This document shows, one piece after another, positions 11,371 through 23,053 of a DNA stretch of 64,000 nucleotides. The number at the start of each line of letters is the position of its first letter. Positions within the stretch are counted from its first letter, which is position 1. Made by a program: the position numbers and the translations under genes. The notes under the pieces were generated by a model that saw only the letters and a program-made list of their open reading frames with translations, did no database searches and was not told where the DNA came from. The DNA comes from Lasiosphaeris hirsuta. Its lineage: Eukaryota; Ascomycota; Sordariomycetes; Sordariales; Lasiosphaeriaceae. The stretch spans positions 8,246,001-8,310,000 of the forward strand of contig JAUKUA010000001.1 of assembly GCA_030549175.1 (NCBI GenBank), in the 5' to 3' direction.

Positions 11371-12570
11371 CTAGTTTCGGTGTTTCCTCCTTTTGCCTTG
11401 GCCGAGGAGCTCATCGATCTTGCCGGTAATGTCCACCATTGGAAACGAGGTCTTGTTCCCAGCCACAGTCCCGGGCACAACGGGGTCGGCAAACCAATCA
11501 GTAACAGCATAGATGTGGTCGCCGATCTGGGTAGCTGAAGTGGTCAGCGCGCCCAGCGGCAGGCTGGGATCCGTCGGGATGAGGCCAAGGTATTCTACCG
11601 AGGTCCAGCTGGCATCTTTGGAGCGTAGTACAGCTACTCCGCGGGTGTTCTGGGCTACTAAAAGCACCTTACCGCCATACTTGAGCGGCAAGCGGATGGC
11701 GTCTCCGCGGATGATTGGCTCGTCGGGAGTGTGAGGGACAGGAATCGGGGTGCCGGTGGCGGCGGTAGCGTCGAAGCGGAAGAACTTGCCGGTGAGGCTG
11801 TCGAGGGTAATGATGGTGTTTCCGTGGATGGCAATACCCGAGTATCCACGTATCGTGTGGTTGACAGTTTCAGGGAGGTACCACGGGACGACTGTAGTGC
11901 CCTGGGGGTCGACTTTCAGGATGGAGGAGGGAAAGGTTCCACAGAAGTATGTGTTCCCTGCGGCGTCGTGTGTAATGTCGTTGAAACCACCATAAACACC
12001 CTTGGTAAGTGCGGTAACATTGAGGCTCCAGAGAAACTTGCGCGTCCGCGGGTCGTATTTCTTGATGAAGTTGTCGCCGCTAATGTTGGCGCCCGAGGTC
12101 TCGAAGGCATTGCCCTGGCCGACAATAACGGAAGCAAGGCCAGAGTGTTTGTCCCATGCAACACCACCCACGTGGAACTCCTTCACCAGCGAGGAACCGG
12201 GGAAGCTGATGACATCCAACTTGTCCTGGTAGGCGTCATAGATTCCGAAACTTGCGTTGAAGAGGATTCTGCACTCAGGTCAGGACTTGCTTGCACTGTA
12301 AAAGGGTGGAGCGGCATACCCGACGTAAACCTGGCACAATTTGGCATCCCAATCCATATTCTCGGGATACAATTGGTAGGCATCGATGCTGAAACTGCCC
12401 TTCTTGAACGGCGGGCACCCGGAGGCTGGGGCGGTTACGACTGGAACATCACCTGGCCTTTGCAGCTCCTCGTCCCGGAAGGTGACCTTGGTGTCCCGCG
12501 GCGACAACACGCGGCCCATAACGGTGGGCGCGAGCAGCGCTGCAACACAGAGAATGGGGGCAGTCCACAT
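11371..12570 (-). CDS. TRI14-like secreted beta-propeller protein
   Basis: Exons are 12320-12570 and 11371-12268, with a 51-nt intron (GTATGC donor, CCTGAC branch, GCAG acceptor); the product is 382 aa. It opens with a signal peptide (MWTAPILCVAALLAPTVMG). The rest resembles the fungal TRI14-like group, named from the trichothecene cluster, whose members are predicted seven-bladed propellers of uncertain function. Visible landmarks are LFNASFGIYDAY after the splice, GGFNDITHDAAGNTYFCGT and YSGIAIHGNTIITLDSLTGK, which recall SMP-30-type blades. No other trichothecene-cluster gene is nearby, so no toxin role is implied. It is secreted and possibly involved in host or substrate contact, but that is inference. 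Confidence 0.8.
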
Positions 12571-13861
12571 GATTTCTATCCGCTCTCTCTAGCAAAGACC
12601 CAAACTTGAAAGACTCCTGCGATTGAGGGAAGGGCGTAAGGCGCGGTTCAAATGGGCGAGAAGTATTTGGCCAAGTTATAGGGCAGCGGCATCGAATTGG
12701 CGTCGGGTGTTCTGGGCCTCGGGACGCGCAGCGAACTGCTGTCGGGTGCCTCGGGAGTTTTCAAGGTTGCCGTGCCGTCCCCCGCCCGGTACATGGTCGC
12801 AATATCGTGTCGCAGTCGGTAAATTGCCTGCAGTTTTGCCATGCCGCCGGCTGGGCTCCATGGAAGGGGTGTAAATGCGCATTCGTGCTGCTTCGTTCTC
12901 CGATTCGTAGCGCTTTGCCGGATTGCTCAATCTCTCAGACCCTCGATGAATCATACTACAGCGGGTTGAAAAGGGAACACATCGCTAAAAACGGGATATG
13001 GACCAACTTGTCATGCTTGCCGGCTTTGTCCTCTAGCCTCCCCTCAAAAACAGACGGAAGAAGCAGACACCAGAAAGCAGTGCAACACCTAGTACCGAGT
13101 CTTCTATGGTAGACTCGAGTGAAGACGCCTCATTCGATTACCCGGCCGAAGACGATGAATCTCACCGAGATGATTGGGGGGTCGATATGCGAGGTGGAGG
13201 TGGAGGTGGAGGCAGGCGCACGGCAGCTGCCTTGAGATTTCGACTCCGCCCGCCAGCGTTTTGTGGAACACACCCCCGGATGCGCGCGGGGACCTCGAGC
13301 GACAGTCTGTAGTGGGAATGGTGCACCCTTGGGCAGAAACCAGTTGCAGCCAGGCGTCCTGTTGAGTCCAGAGTGGTGCCCACTGCCCACCTTTTTCCTG
13401 GAGCCACTGCCATTGATAAAAAAATACATCAATCATCCTTCCAACCACCTAGGAACCCCACGATAATTCTCTGGCCGATGTTGGCAACACGCTAGTTTCC
13501 GTCCGTCGCTGTCAGCCTGGAACTCCACTGCCAACGTTGACCGCTCTCATTGACTTCTCAGTTTCCATGTTTTGTTTCACCGGATCACATTTGTTTGGTC
13601 AGGGCCCCCAGAAGGGCGGGGTCGGGTACTGCGCCTGCAGAGGTGCCACGCCCCAACTCCGCCCTGCAAACTGCGAATGAAGCTGCATCAAGTCTCGAAA
13701 TGCAGCATTTCCCTTTGGGCCCCACTCTTACTGTAGCGCCTCGAAGATTCAACGCTCGCCGAAACCCACCATGGCTCTTGCCCCGTTGCCAGCAAGTTCA
13801 AAGACGAGAAGCGACTGATGAAGCTTCAACGCCGCAATCCGAACCTATCAACCTCGCCGAT
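12571..13861. other. Intergenic, no gene seen
   Basis: About 1.3 kb between divergent genes. Holds a short GGTGGA repeat near 13193-13215. The open frames on both strands are unsupported. Confidence 0.55.
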
Positions 13862-15798
13862 ATGAAACTGTGGTTCCTCGCCGGAATCTGCTTCGTCACG
13901 GCCGTGGCCGCAGACGCTGGAGATGATTTTTCCAACAACCTGTTTACCGATTTGGCCCCGTACGTATTTCGCAGCTTCTTCCTACGCATCCCGTACTAAT
14001 CCTACATCTCTACTTAGCCTCCTGGCGCTGTTTGGCGAAAGGGTTACCATGCAGTTTATGAGCCAATCTATGGGCTGGGCCGATAATATTATTCTGGCAA
14101 TGGCCCCATTGGGCATCATCACCGCCGTCGTGGGTGCCATCCGCGTTGGCGGTCCATCGTGGCTCAAAGTCATCATCGGGAGAGCGCGGGAGAGCCGCGC
14201 CATTGCTGAGTCTGAACTAATGTCGTCTACGTCGAATGAAGTGTGCGAACTCTGGAACGGCCAGGAGATTGTTAGAGTCATGGGGGAAGGACTAATCCGA
14301 GAATTCATCCTCCTGTCACCTAAAGGTAGCGCCGAGAGCCAGGATCATGTCGAGGTGATGAAGCTAGAAGATAAAAAACAGAAATATCTAAAGGAGCGCG
14401 GTAAGTAGAGCAACGCTTCCCCCAATGGCCTGTTATCTCACCATTTCTTTTTTTTTTCCGCCAGACCTCACCTTTCCGGAATGCGCCACTGGAAAGCTTG
14501 ATCATCACGAAGATGACGAGACTGGCGGTTTGGAAAGCTCGCATAATCACCGCCCCTTGGTCGTCATCCGAAATGTAACCGCTGCAGCGCCGAACCTCAG
14601 CCTCAACATTTTCAGCCAAGTAGGAAGGGGCGAGTTGTATATGGCCGCCATACTCGGCATCACCCTTCAGTTGGGTGCCCTTATCTACGCCGGGTTCGCT
14701 ACTCGCCGCCTCCAGTTGCTCAAGAATGGAAACCCTGTCGCCGACTACGCCTTTCCGTGTACTGTATCCGGCACGCTACTCTTGGCCATTGGCACGCTAC
14801 TTTGTGCCCACGTTGTCGAGAGCGCTACGTTGGAGAAGCGATACTGTCCGGCGGCCGAGAGGGAGGCCCGAGTTATCTGGCTGCAGAGATCCGGGACTGT
14901 TAGCGACCAGGAATTCAAACCGTTTGTCATCTTTCCACGGAATGCCCAGGCTCTTATCACCACTTCCCACCGAGCTAGTAGAGGGGGAAGTCGAGGCGGC
15001 GAGACGGACACGGCTGCCCCCGGCATAGGGACCAAGTTCCAAGAGTCGATCACTACCGCAGGTGTTCTACTTAGTATCTGCGGCTTCGTCGTACAGTTCA
15101 CCGGTCTGCGCGGCATGCACTGGTCAGCTTCTGTCGCCCAGCTTGGCGCAATCATTATCATGACCAGCCTCAGAGCCTGGCTCCGTCGGAATCTCGCCCA
15201 AAACCCAGAGGCCTGCTCCCTGACACCCGAGTACGAGCTAGACTGGCTAGCCACAGCTCTTGGAGGCCACCCAGCAGCTCCCGTATTACGCTTTCCCAAA
15301 AACGACGGTAGCGATCCACACTGGAGAATTGTCGCGGTGCAGGATATAGACAGCTTGGGGGGGCTCGAAGAGCATTCAGCGAGTTCGACAGCTGATCTCC
15401 AAGGTAATTGCTGCGATTCTTTATCCAGCGCCCACAGCGTCATGAAGATACGGAGAGAGCTTGGTGAGCTCGCCGGCTGGCACGGGCCAGCGTCCGTGGA
15501 AGCTATCTCCTTGGCTCGCGCGATTGAGGAGGCGATGGGTTCCCTCTTTAGCCGTTCTAAAAAGGAGTTCACCTGGTCACTTGGGGCACACCAGTCTCTT
15601 GGGCGGGACAGCCGCGAGCCGATACACTTTCACATTAAACGGCACGAGGATGCATGGAAGGCCTACGCTGACGAATTCGAAGCGGCGCTCTCCCTGTGGC
15701 TATATTCCGTCGACCAGCTAGAGAATGGCGCATCAGGGGAGCACAAGGGGCGGTCTCCGGACGGCAGAAGCGCTGAAAAGAACATTCGAACCACTTGA
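13862..15798 (+). CDS. Uncharacterised fungal multi-pass membrane protein
   Basis: Exons are 13862-13959, 14018-14400 and 14465-15798; introns of 58 nt (with a tactaat branch) and 64 nt (GTAAGT donor). The frame closes at 604 aa. A signal-like start (MKLWFLAGICFVTAVAA) is followed by a hydrophobic segment (IILAMAPLGIITAVVGAIRV), a soluble stretch rich in charged residues, then at least four more helices between about residues 220 and 430 (for example GELYMAAILGITLQLGALIY and AGVLLSICGFVVQFTGL). A soluble tail with conserved Trp residues ends the protein. I recognise the general type, a large fungal family of unknown function, but no domain name. The tail may be shortened, because the sequence after the stop stays open in another frame to 15937. 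Confidence 0.75.
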
Positions 15799-16559
15799 CA
15801 CCTCAGTCCGCCCTGCGAATCCACCGTGGTGTAGCATAGGACCGCGCTCGGGTCCCTGGCATGGAATAGGTATATGTACGATATCTGTTCCGTCGATCGA
15901 GAACAAGCCAGCCCGCGAAGGGTATCTCGAACGGTAATGCCCGATTTCCTCTAGGCACCTCAATATCCTTGAGAAATTCACAAATCGAAGCTGGTCACAG
16001 GCAACCACCCCAATCTCATCAGCATACCCCATTTTACGATTCCTTGCTTCATCTCACAGATGACCAGACTTACTTGCCGTTGCCCTAGGACTTCGACTTC
16101 GCCCTCCGCGGCTCGTGGCGGCCGAAACAGAGGCAAACAAGGTACATGTACATTGAGCCGCTATCTCGGGACCTTATATGCCCGGAGGGTAAGAGGTGAG
16201 GGATTCCAGGGTGGCCCGCTCAGCAGCGCCTTCGAGATCTCCCCAGACCATTACGCGCTTGATCCTCGTTTCCCAAATGCCTCTCCTCGTCGCTATGGTC
16301 GTCTTAGCGCTCCTCGCCGTCCGCGTTCTGCTCGTCCTAGCCGATGAACGCTTCAATAGAGAGTCGATCGCGGTCCGGGGTGGGTAGTAGAGAACCACTG
16401 CTCGAGGGTAGAACAGCCAATTTTACTCTGTTTGTTTTTTGGCTCTTTGCGCCGTGACAGATGCTTGGTGAGGTGGGGACGCGGGGAAACGCCCGCGTTC
16501 GGGAGTACATCGAAAAGAGGTCTCTTTGGCAAGACGTGACTCGGTCGCTCTCTTGCTGG

Positions 16560-17540
16560 AAATGGTAATTCGGATGAGCTAGACCGCTTCCAGGTCGCCC
16601 AGACCTTCTTCTCCTCTATGCCCGACGACGTACTCACAGCCTCCCTCGGCAATCCCAGCTTCCTGGGTCCCACCCAGCTCGACCAGTTGCGCGGCCATAT
16701 CCCCGAGGCCTTTGTCGTCCTGGTCGATAGCTGTGCCAAGGTCTGTGGTATCTCGACTTCCACCTGTTCGAGCCCGAGCCACTTAGGCACACTATGTATG
16801 GCTCCAGAGGGAGAGAGAGAGCATCGGACCCAGAACTACTAGTGGCCCAAGAAAGAGATTGTTGGTGCTGATGATGATGGAAATGCAGGTGGTACATGTT
16901 TTTTTGAATTCATTATTGTTGTTGTGGCATGCACGGATATGAATTCGCATGCCATTGTAATTAGATGGTAATTGCTCGATAGGAAGATGCATAAACGTAT
17001 TGCTAGGTAATAACTGGTAGGCCACTTTCACGAGTCGGTTTCTCTCTCACCTCATCAGCTGTTCCTGTGGGCTGACTCGGTGTGTATCAACCAAGCCGAC
17101 ATCGCAGAACGTTCATACCAAGTCCCTCAGATGGACGCCATCCATTTTTCAGGCTATAGCGTGCTCTTCTGGCTCAGTGACTTTGTGTTGGAGGTGGTGC
17201 CCCACCTCGAGGGTGCAGGGTGCACACGCCACCTCGCCTAGCTAGTGCCTCTTGGGCCACACCCAGATAGCTGTTGCAGGGCCAGGAAATCCTGGCCCAC
17301 AACACCACCAATCCATCAACACTTTTCCATTGCTTTGTCTCGCCCACACTTTGCCCTTACACTTGACGAAGCCCGAAGAACAATCAGAACCCATCAAGTA
17401 TTCGACGCAACAGGCTCTCAGACCCCCTTCCTAGACCTGATGGACGTGGAAGATCTGGACGGATTTCCGATGCTCGACGACAGCTTGAAGCATAATATCG
17501 ATTCCAGCGGCGATGAGCAGGCGGTGGTATCGCCGTAGGA
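16560..17540 (+). pseudogene. Degenerate HET-domain gene fragments
   Basis: At 17059-17242, directly after an acceptor-like CTCATCAG, the frame reads LFLWADSVCINQADIAERSY. This is the hallmark HET-domain stretch (Trp-x-Asp-Ser-x-Cys-Ile-Asn-Gln). It is followed by ordinary decayed sequence and a stop. A second open stretch from about 16570 (DELDRFQVAQTFFSSMPDDV onward) and one ending at 17538 flank it, but their link to the HET piece is not shown. No complete HET core or start codon is present. Confidence 0.5.
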
Positions 17541-17881
17541 CCTGGATATAGCAAGGGCCAGGGCGTGGATTACCGGGCAGGGGGATGTTGCGTGAGTCCT
17601 GGGGTCGCAGCGGGTTCTGCGGCTGGTTTTTTTCCTAGACATTCATATAATACAGTATTAGTGCATTTCCCCTCAACTCGTACCCAGAACATATGGAATG
17701 TTAGCAGACACAAAGCTCAGCCCACCAACCCCCCCCCCTCCCCCCATAAAAAAAACCTTTCCGTATCACTACAACAGATGTATTAACACCTTACCCCGAG
17801 CCCCTCTTCCCAACGCACCTCCCCACAACCCCCTCCCACCCATCCTTCCCTTCCCGGCCCTCCTCCCCCGTACAAGCGGCC

Positions 17882-18100
17882 TCAACAGGGCCGCGAGGAT
17901 GCCAGGCGCGCGAATTCGTCGTCGAATGGCGTGCCCTCTCGCGGGGTGAAGCCGGCGAAGCGGGGGAAGTGCGATTGTGGGGCTGACGGCGATGGGGTGT
18001 TGAACGGAGCCGAGGTCAGGTCGATGGGCCCCTTTTCGATGTCCTGTTCGAGTTTGATGCGCGGCTGCGCCGGGAAGCTGGACGCGATCTTTTGCGACAT
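17882..18100 (-). CDS. Possible small protein of unknown function
   Basis: A 72-aa frame starting at the ATG at 18100 (MSQKIASSFPAQPRIKLEQD) and ending RLASSRPC. It is Pro- and Ser-rich in the middle, with no helix, signal or domain that I recognise. Codon use looks coding-like, and the opening Ser-Gln-Lys-Ile resembles the start of small mitochondrial or cytosolic proteins, but that is weak. The frame stays open upstream to 18247, and the downstream flank is a C-rich, low-complexity 3' region (17725-17870). Confidence 0.35.
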   Translation of the reverse strand: MSQKIASSFPAQPRIKLEQDIEKGPIDLTSAPFNTPSPSAPQSHFPRFAGFTPREGTPFDDEFARLASSRPC

Positions 18101-20879
18101 TGTTGCGGCGACACGAAGTTGTGATGTCGATCGAGGGCCTCGAGAGGAGACGGGTTGGAAACTGGGGGTGGAGCTGCTCTTTGTTCGCGTTCGCGTGGAG
18201 GAAAAAGCAAGGCAATATGAAAGGGGCGATGATGGTGAGCCAGCCACGACACTTCAAGCTAATTCTGATCTCTATCAGTTATAATTCTAGTGTCTCCAAG
18301 AATAATAGTTTGAGTTAGTTAAGATGAAGATTTACGACCAAGTCGGCTTAAATCAGGTCTTCCAAATGAGCCATTTATCGACTTGGGTAACAACGCGAGC
18401 AACTTCCTCCGAATGCACTGGGCGGCAAAACGTTCGATAGGCCTTAGGGCCACGGGCACCAACCAGCCAAGCGCCGAACAAGACAATATTGACTGGGCGC
18501 CACACGTTTTACTACCCAAGCTGCGGGCCAGTGTCTAGGTCTCTTTGCCAACGGCTGGTAACAGCGCGCTTCCGTAACAGCAAAACGGTGCCCGAAGTCC
18601 CATAAAGAGGATGACAACACCCGAGGAAAACTTCAGGCATATTAAACAGAAGCTCTGAGCTGGCAGGTCTGGATCTCTTTTATTTAAACGTCGCCGGATG
18701 TTTCCACCCCCCCGGTGCAGACCAGATTACGGCAGTGACGTTTTCCACCCCAACCAAACAGACGACACCAGTCCGATAAGCCATGGAGTGTTGCGGCGTA
18801 TCGGGGCTGCTGTTGCGGCCGGGGCTCGCCCAGAGTATATATTCTCGCGAAGCCCATACCACGGCTACTCTGTAGACTGTAGAGACTATTTCACCGGCTA
18901 GGCTTTATAAGAGGGGTGGAAATCGGTATTCATGTTACTTTGTTCTTCGATTTATAGCTCCTTGACGGATTACTCGATATTCCGTCCTAAGTATCTTTAC
19001 CAGTGGGACGCGGATTTATATCGTTAAACGACTAGTGAATAACACAGTGGATAGATAGAATATAGGAGACTCGTAGATTCAGGATAGAATTGGTATTAAT
19101 ATCCGAAGATCTTTCCCGTTAAATCTAATTTGCTTAACTACCAAATTTTTATTAAATCAGTAATACATTATAATAGACTATACAGAGTAAGACGATGGGA
19201 AAAATTTGTATATGTGGCCATCATATTAGGAATATAATCATGATAGGAAAGGGATCGACCTTTAACGCATCTCGGTGTTGCGATAGGCATTTTTCCCGAC
19301 TTATCTAAATCAATTCGATATCCTCCCTCTGGTGGGTTCGTGTCAGTCGCCCCCCCCCGTATAGTCGTACGTCCACCATCATCGCCCTTGCAGTGTGGGC
19401 TCTTTTCACACTCTGACTCTGGATAAGAGTCATACTTGATTTCGTGCTGCGCTGTCTCCCTCGTGCCCGAATCGACCGCTCTTTGGAAGATATCACCCCT
19501 GAAGTTAAGGATCAGGAATATTGAATCGGGTGAGATATTTCATGAATAAGTCTGCGCCGTTCCTGCAAAACAGCTCACGCACTAGTAGTTTCTGGTTAGG
19601 ATGAGGTGCGACAGTCAACCTCTGTAAGCCGCAAACGATAGAGCCAACAACTTTTCAGAAGCTGAGACGGCCCAACGCGGTCTGGACGGCCAAAGGCAAA
19701 TGTGTCAAATCAGGGATGCAGTGAGTGCAGATGGACGACACCACCGCTGTTACGGCGTATACTTTGTAAACGACTTTCAATTTCTACAGTAGGGGATCAC
19801 AGTGGCCTGTCTGGGAGAGAGGGGTTCCGAGACCACGTCGAGCTGCCTGAGGTGCGCCACCAAAAGCCGAGGCTGGTTCAAGTTGAGATACTTACCCCCC
19901 GAGTCATAGCCTTCCCTTTGGAATTGTGTCCCTTAATTCGACGGCCTGAGCAAAATGCCGAGAGCATCCAGGAAGCACCTCCAAATTCACGAAATTAATG
20001 TTTGCCGAGCTGAAGGCCAATGCTAGTACCTAAATCGCCCCGAGCTCTGTAATCGACAGATCTTGACTTCCCCCATCAAGCCATCGACTTTGCGCGTCAA
20101 TGGCTGGCCCCGACGCGGTCTTCCCGTCTGGGCCCGTCTAGGTCGTGGCGATATATCGTCAGAGATGCCAAGGCGGGGCACAATTGGGTGCTGTCGAGGG
20201 AACCGATGACGTTTCGAACTCGGACTTTCTCCCTGTTCTCATTTATGCATTTATGCACGGACTCGGGGCCCAAAAACCATTAACAAATCCTAAGAAGGCT
20301 CTACTTCTCTCATGTAGGAATTGCTATTGGTCCGGGATAAATACCACACCTCGATCCTATCCAAACTCGACTCATATCGGCTGACACGCTCGAGCCCTGC
20401 AAGGACGACAATGTAAGTATGATGGTAAGCATGAACACCGCCCGTATCAAGTCCGTATATCGAGTTGAAAGTATTACGCCGTCCAGGTGACGGCAAACTA
20501 AGGAGGCCGTCCGTTAATTATCCATAGCTACCTTAACCATTGTGGGCCGAATCCTCTCACGGAGCAACCGGGCACCAATCGGATGATCCGGAAATAGGGT
20601 GCCTCGGAGGATGGCATCTAGTGTGCGGCGTGAGGTAGGCTGCGGCGTGCTGAACCACGTGGCGTCAATGGTAATCATTTCGGCAAGGGGCGTTGCAAAT
20701 TGCAAGGACTTGGTGGTATGGCGCAGCAGCTTAGGATAGCGACCACCTACCTAGTACCTAGGTAGGTAGGTAACCAACGGGAGAACAAGGGGTATAAGAA
20801 GCGTTCCCCCATTGTTACGACAAGAGAGGCCTAATCATTTGACCTTTCCCGCCAGACCCAGACCACAACATCCAGCAGT
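18101..20879. other. Gene-poor stretch with an AT-rich island
   Basis: About 2.8 kb without a supported gene. Roughly 18940-19300 is strongly AT-rich and TpA-rich, for example around 19130-19190, like a short RIP-mutated island. The remainder has scattered short frames only. Near its end are a CCTAGGTAGG-type motif and a TATA-like box belonging to the next gene. Confidence 0.6.
20745..20795 (+). promoter_or_regulatory. ACCTACCT/AGGTAGGT motif cluster and TATA-like box
   Basis: At 20745-20775 there are inverted and direct repeats of ACCTACCTAG and CTAGGTAGGT. About 12 bp further on is a TATAAG box (near 20790), some 90 bp before the ATG at 20880. The cluster probably marks the core promoter of the spherulin-4 gene. 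Function is inferred. Confidence 0.4.
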
Positions 20880-21821
20880 ATGAAGCTCCTCATGACCAGT
20901 GCTCTTCTCGCCGGCGCAGCGGCGACAGACCTCCTCATCCCCCTCTACCAATTCCCAGCCAACAATGGCCAGGCTTGGGCCCCCATCGAGCAAGCCATGA
21001 CCGAGAACCTCAAACTCACGCACAAGATCATCATTAACCCAAACAACGGCCCCGGTGGCCCCGGGCAGGGCATCGAAGACCCGCAATACGTCGCCGGCTC
21101 GAGTGCCCTCGCCTCCCACCCCAACGCCCAGCTCCTCGGATACGTCCACACGTCGACGGACGGGGGCACCACCCGCTGCAACGTACCTTGGGATCAAATC
21201 ACGGCCGACATCCGGACCTGGTCGACCTGGGTGTCCAGGGGTATCAAGATACAGGGCATCTTCATTGATGAGGCGCCTGCCAACACGGCCAACAGCTGCG
21301 TTCAATACATGCAGAACCTGACCAACTTTATCCGCAATGACAAAGACCTGCTCTTTCCCCAGCGTCTTATCATCTTCAACCCCGGAGGGACCGGCACGCT
21401 GCAGCCCTACTACGACATGAACCCGACCCTCATCGTCTCCCTCGAGACGTGCTTCGTCACGCCTGACAAGGCGCGCGTTGCCTTTGACCAGTGCAACCCG
21501 GAATTCCCCAACTGGGAGCGTTACGACCACGACGGCTACGGAAGCTCCATTGACAAGGTCCTGTTCCCAAATATCGGGGAGTTAAACGGGCCAAGGTCGG
21601 CCATCTTGGTCCACGGCGCCCACGATACGAACGGCCCGTCAGCGAACCTAGACGTTACCGAGGAGACGCTGCGGAACATGATCAACACTGTAGTGCAGAG
21701 GAAGATTGGGGCAACGTTTTTCAACGCGGCCGGATATCATGAGTTCTCAACTGGGCCGGCGAATATTGTAACGGTTGCGAGACTGCTGAATGCTGCGAAT
21801 ACCGGTGGTGGGCGCGCTTAG
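20880..21821 (+). CDS. Spherulin-4 family secreted protein (GH135-like)
   Basis: Single-exon 313-aa protein with a signal peptide (MKLLMTSALLAGAAA). The body has the spherulin-4 pattern: LLIPLYQFPANNGQAW, a Pro-Asn-Asn-Gly-Pro-Gly-Gly-Pro-Gly loop after IIINP, LLGYVHTSTDGG, and the acidic GIFIDEAP strand end where the family's catalytic carboxylates lie. In Aspergillus the family member Sph3 (GH135) is an alpha-1,4-N-acetylgalactosaminidase used in galactosaminogalactan production. Whether this copy does that is unknown, as no other galactosaminogalactan gene is in the window. Other names for the family include cell-surface spherulation-specific protein. Confidence 0.88.
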   Translation: MKLLMTSALLAGAAATDLLIPLYQFPANNGQAWAPIEQAMTENLKLTHKIIINPNNGPGGPGQGIEDPQYVAGSSALASHPNAQLLGYVHTSTDGGTTRCNVPWDQITADIRTWSTWVSRGIKIQGIFIDEAPANTANSCVQYMQNLTNFIRNDKDLLFPQRLIIFNPGGTGTLQPYYDMNPTLIVSLETCFVTPDKARVAFDQCNPEFPNWERYDHDGYGSSIDKVLFPNIGELNGPRSAILVHGAHDTNGPSANLDVTEETLRNMINTVVQRKIGATFFNAAGYHEFSTGPANIVTVARLLNAANTGGGRA

Positions 21822-23053
21822 AGCTCGCCAGATGCCGACCGAGGTGTTTGGCAAGGCGTCCCGGGGTTGATACGGCCAAGGTGCCTAGGTAAGGTAGGCA
21901 AACTGATTTAACTACTGAAAAGTATTACTACTATTATCAACAACTTTCTAGGGACCAGGCACATACGTGGGAGACGATTCATTAGGGCGAGCGGTGTCGC
22001 GGCAACACTGACAAGGAGCATAGCATGTCCCGATCCGGACGCTTTCCCTCTGTCCAATAAATCTTTTACGCGCTCCACGGCATACGTTGCATGTGCCGCA
22101 GCGCATTATCAAATATTCTGAGAACCCGTGAGCTTGAGATACAAATACATCAAACCTCTGTCTCCGTAATCAAATGTCACTACGACGCCAAACCCAACCC
22201 AAGTGCATGCCTAGTCGATTTGGCTGTATTTGAATCATATCAAACGCTGTGAGAAAACAGTGTCGATCATACTACCCTACAGTTCGGCGGACTGCGGCAC
22301 AGTACAGCAGCACTGCGTACGAGGTGGGATGAGGATTGGGGAAAAACGCACCTCCCATCGATTCGAATATGAGCAGAGTAAATAAGGTACCTAGCAGGAG
22401 GAAGGGTGGTCCCGATCCCATGTCGAGATCTAAACATGAGGTAAGGACCAAATTAGCCAGGCGTGTCAACACTCTGTTGACATCCTCTTAAACCTAGGGC
22501 CATTTACAGGCCCAGAATTCCTCGCCGCAATGCACAAGACTACCCAGCTAGACAGGGGACATACTCCATTCCGAAGGTTTCCCGCTTCCTCTCCCGATGC
22601 GGCGTGGCCAAGAGCGGCCCGAACGGCTGATGGAATGTTGTCTGTTGAAGACACTATAAAACCCCCTTTTCTCTGCGTAAGGTAGCGCTGTCAGCGTCGC
22701 CCATGTCGGTGTCTGATTCTCCCGTACCAGGGCTTTCCGGGGTCGGGTGCTTCAGCTGAACGGTCAGCCCGGAGAAGCGATCGGACGGGGCGCTGGATAG
22801 GGCATACCCGATCTGCGCGACGCCGGGTTCTCCGTTCCCGGCTTGACTCTATTCTGGACACAGTGTCCGAGTGGCTGCCACCGCCCGCCCCTGGAACGTT
22901 ATCGTGCCAAAGTGGTAGTATTTGGATAAAGCGGCTACTACAGTTGGTGGACTCTGGCTTTGGTTGTGTTGTTCCTCAGCTTTTACCCTTTAGTAGCAGT
23001 TTCTACTTGACTATTACGGTACCTAACCGCCCCAAGTCACTGCTCAGGACATT
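21822..23053. other. Intergenic, no gene seen
   Basis: About 1.2 kb. Contains a CCTAGGTAAGGTAGG-like motif just after the spherulin gene. No supported coding or RNA feature is seen. Confidence 0.6.

Noticed and set aside
11371..12570. Trichothecene biosynthesis cluster
   Set aside because: Only a TRI14-like gene is present; no terpene synthase, P450 or acetyltransferase set surrounds it, and TRI14-like proteins are common outside such clusters.
16196..16387. Short hydrophobic frame that could be one membrane helix
   Set aside because: No start context, splice signal or conserved look; chance hydrophobicity is likely.
20835..21530. Minus-strand frame of 231 codons
   Set aside because: It lies antisense to the well-supported spherulin-4 gene and has no domain or signal of its own.
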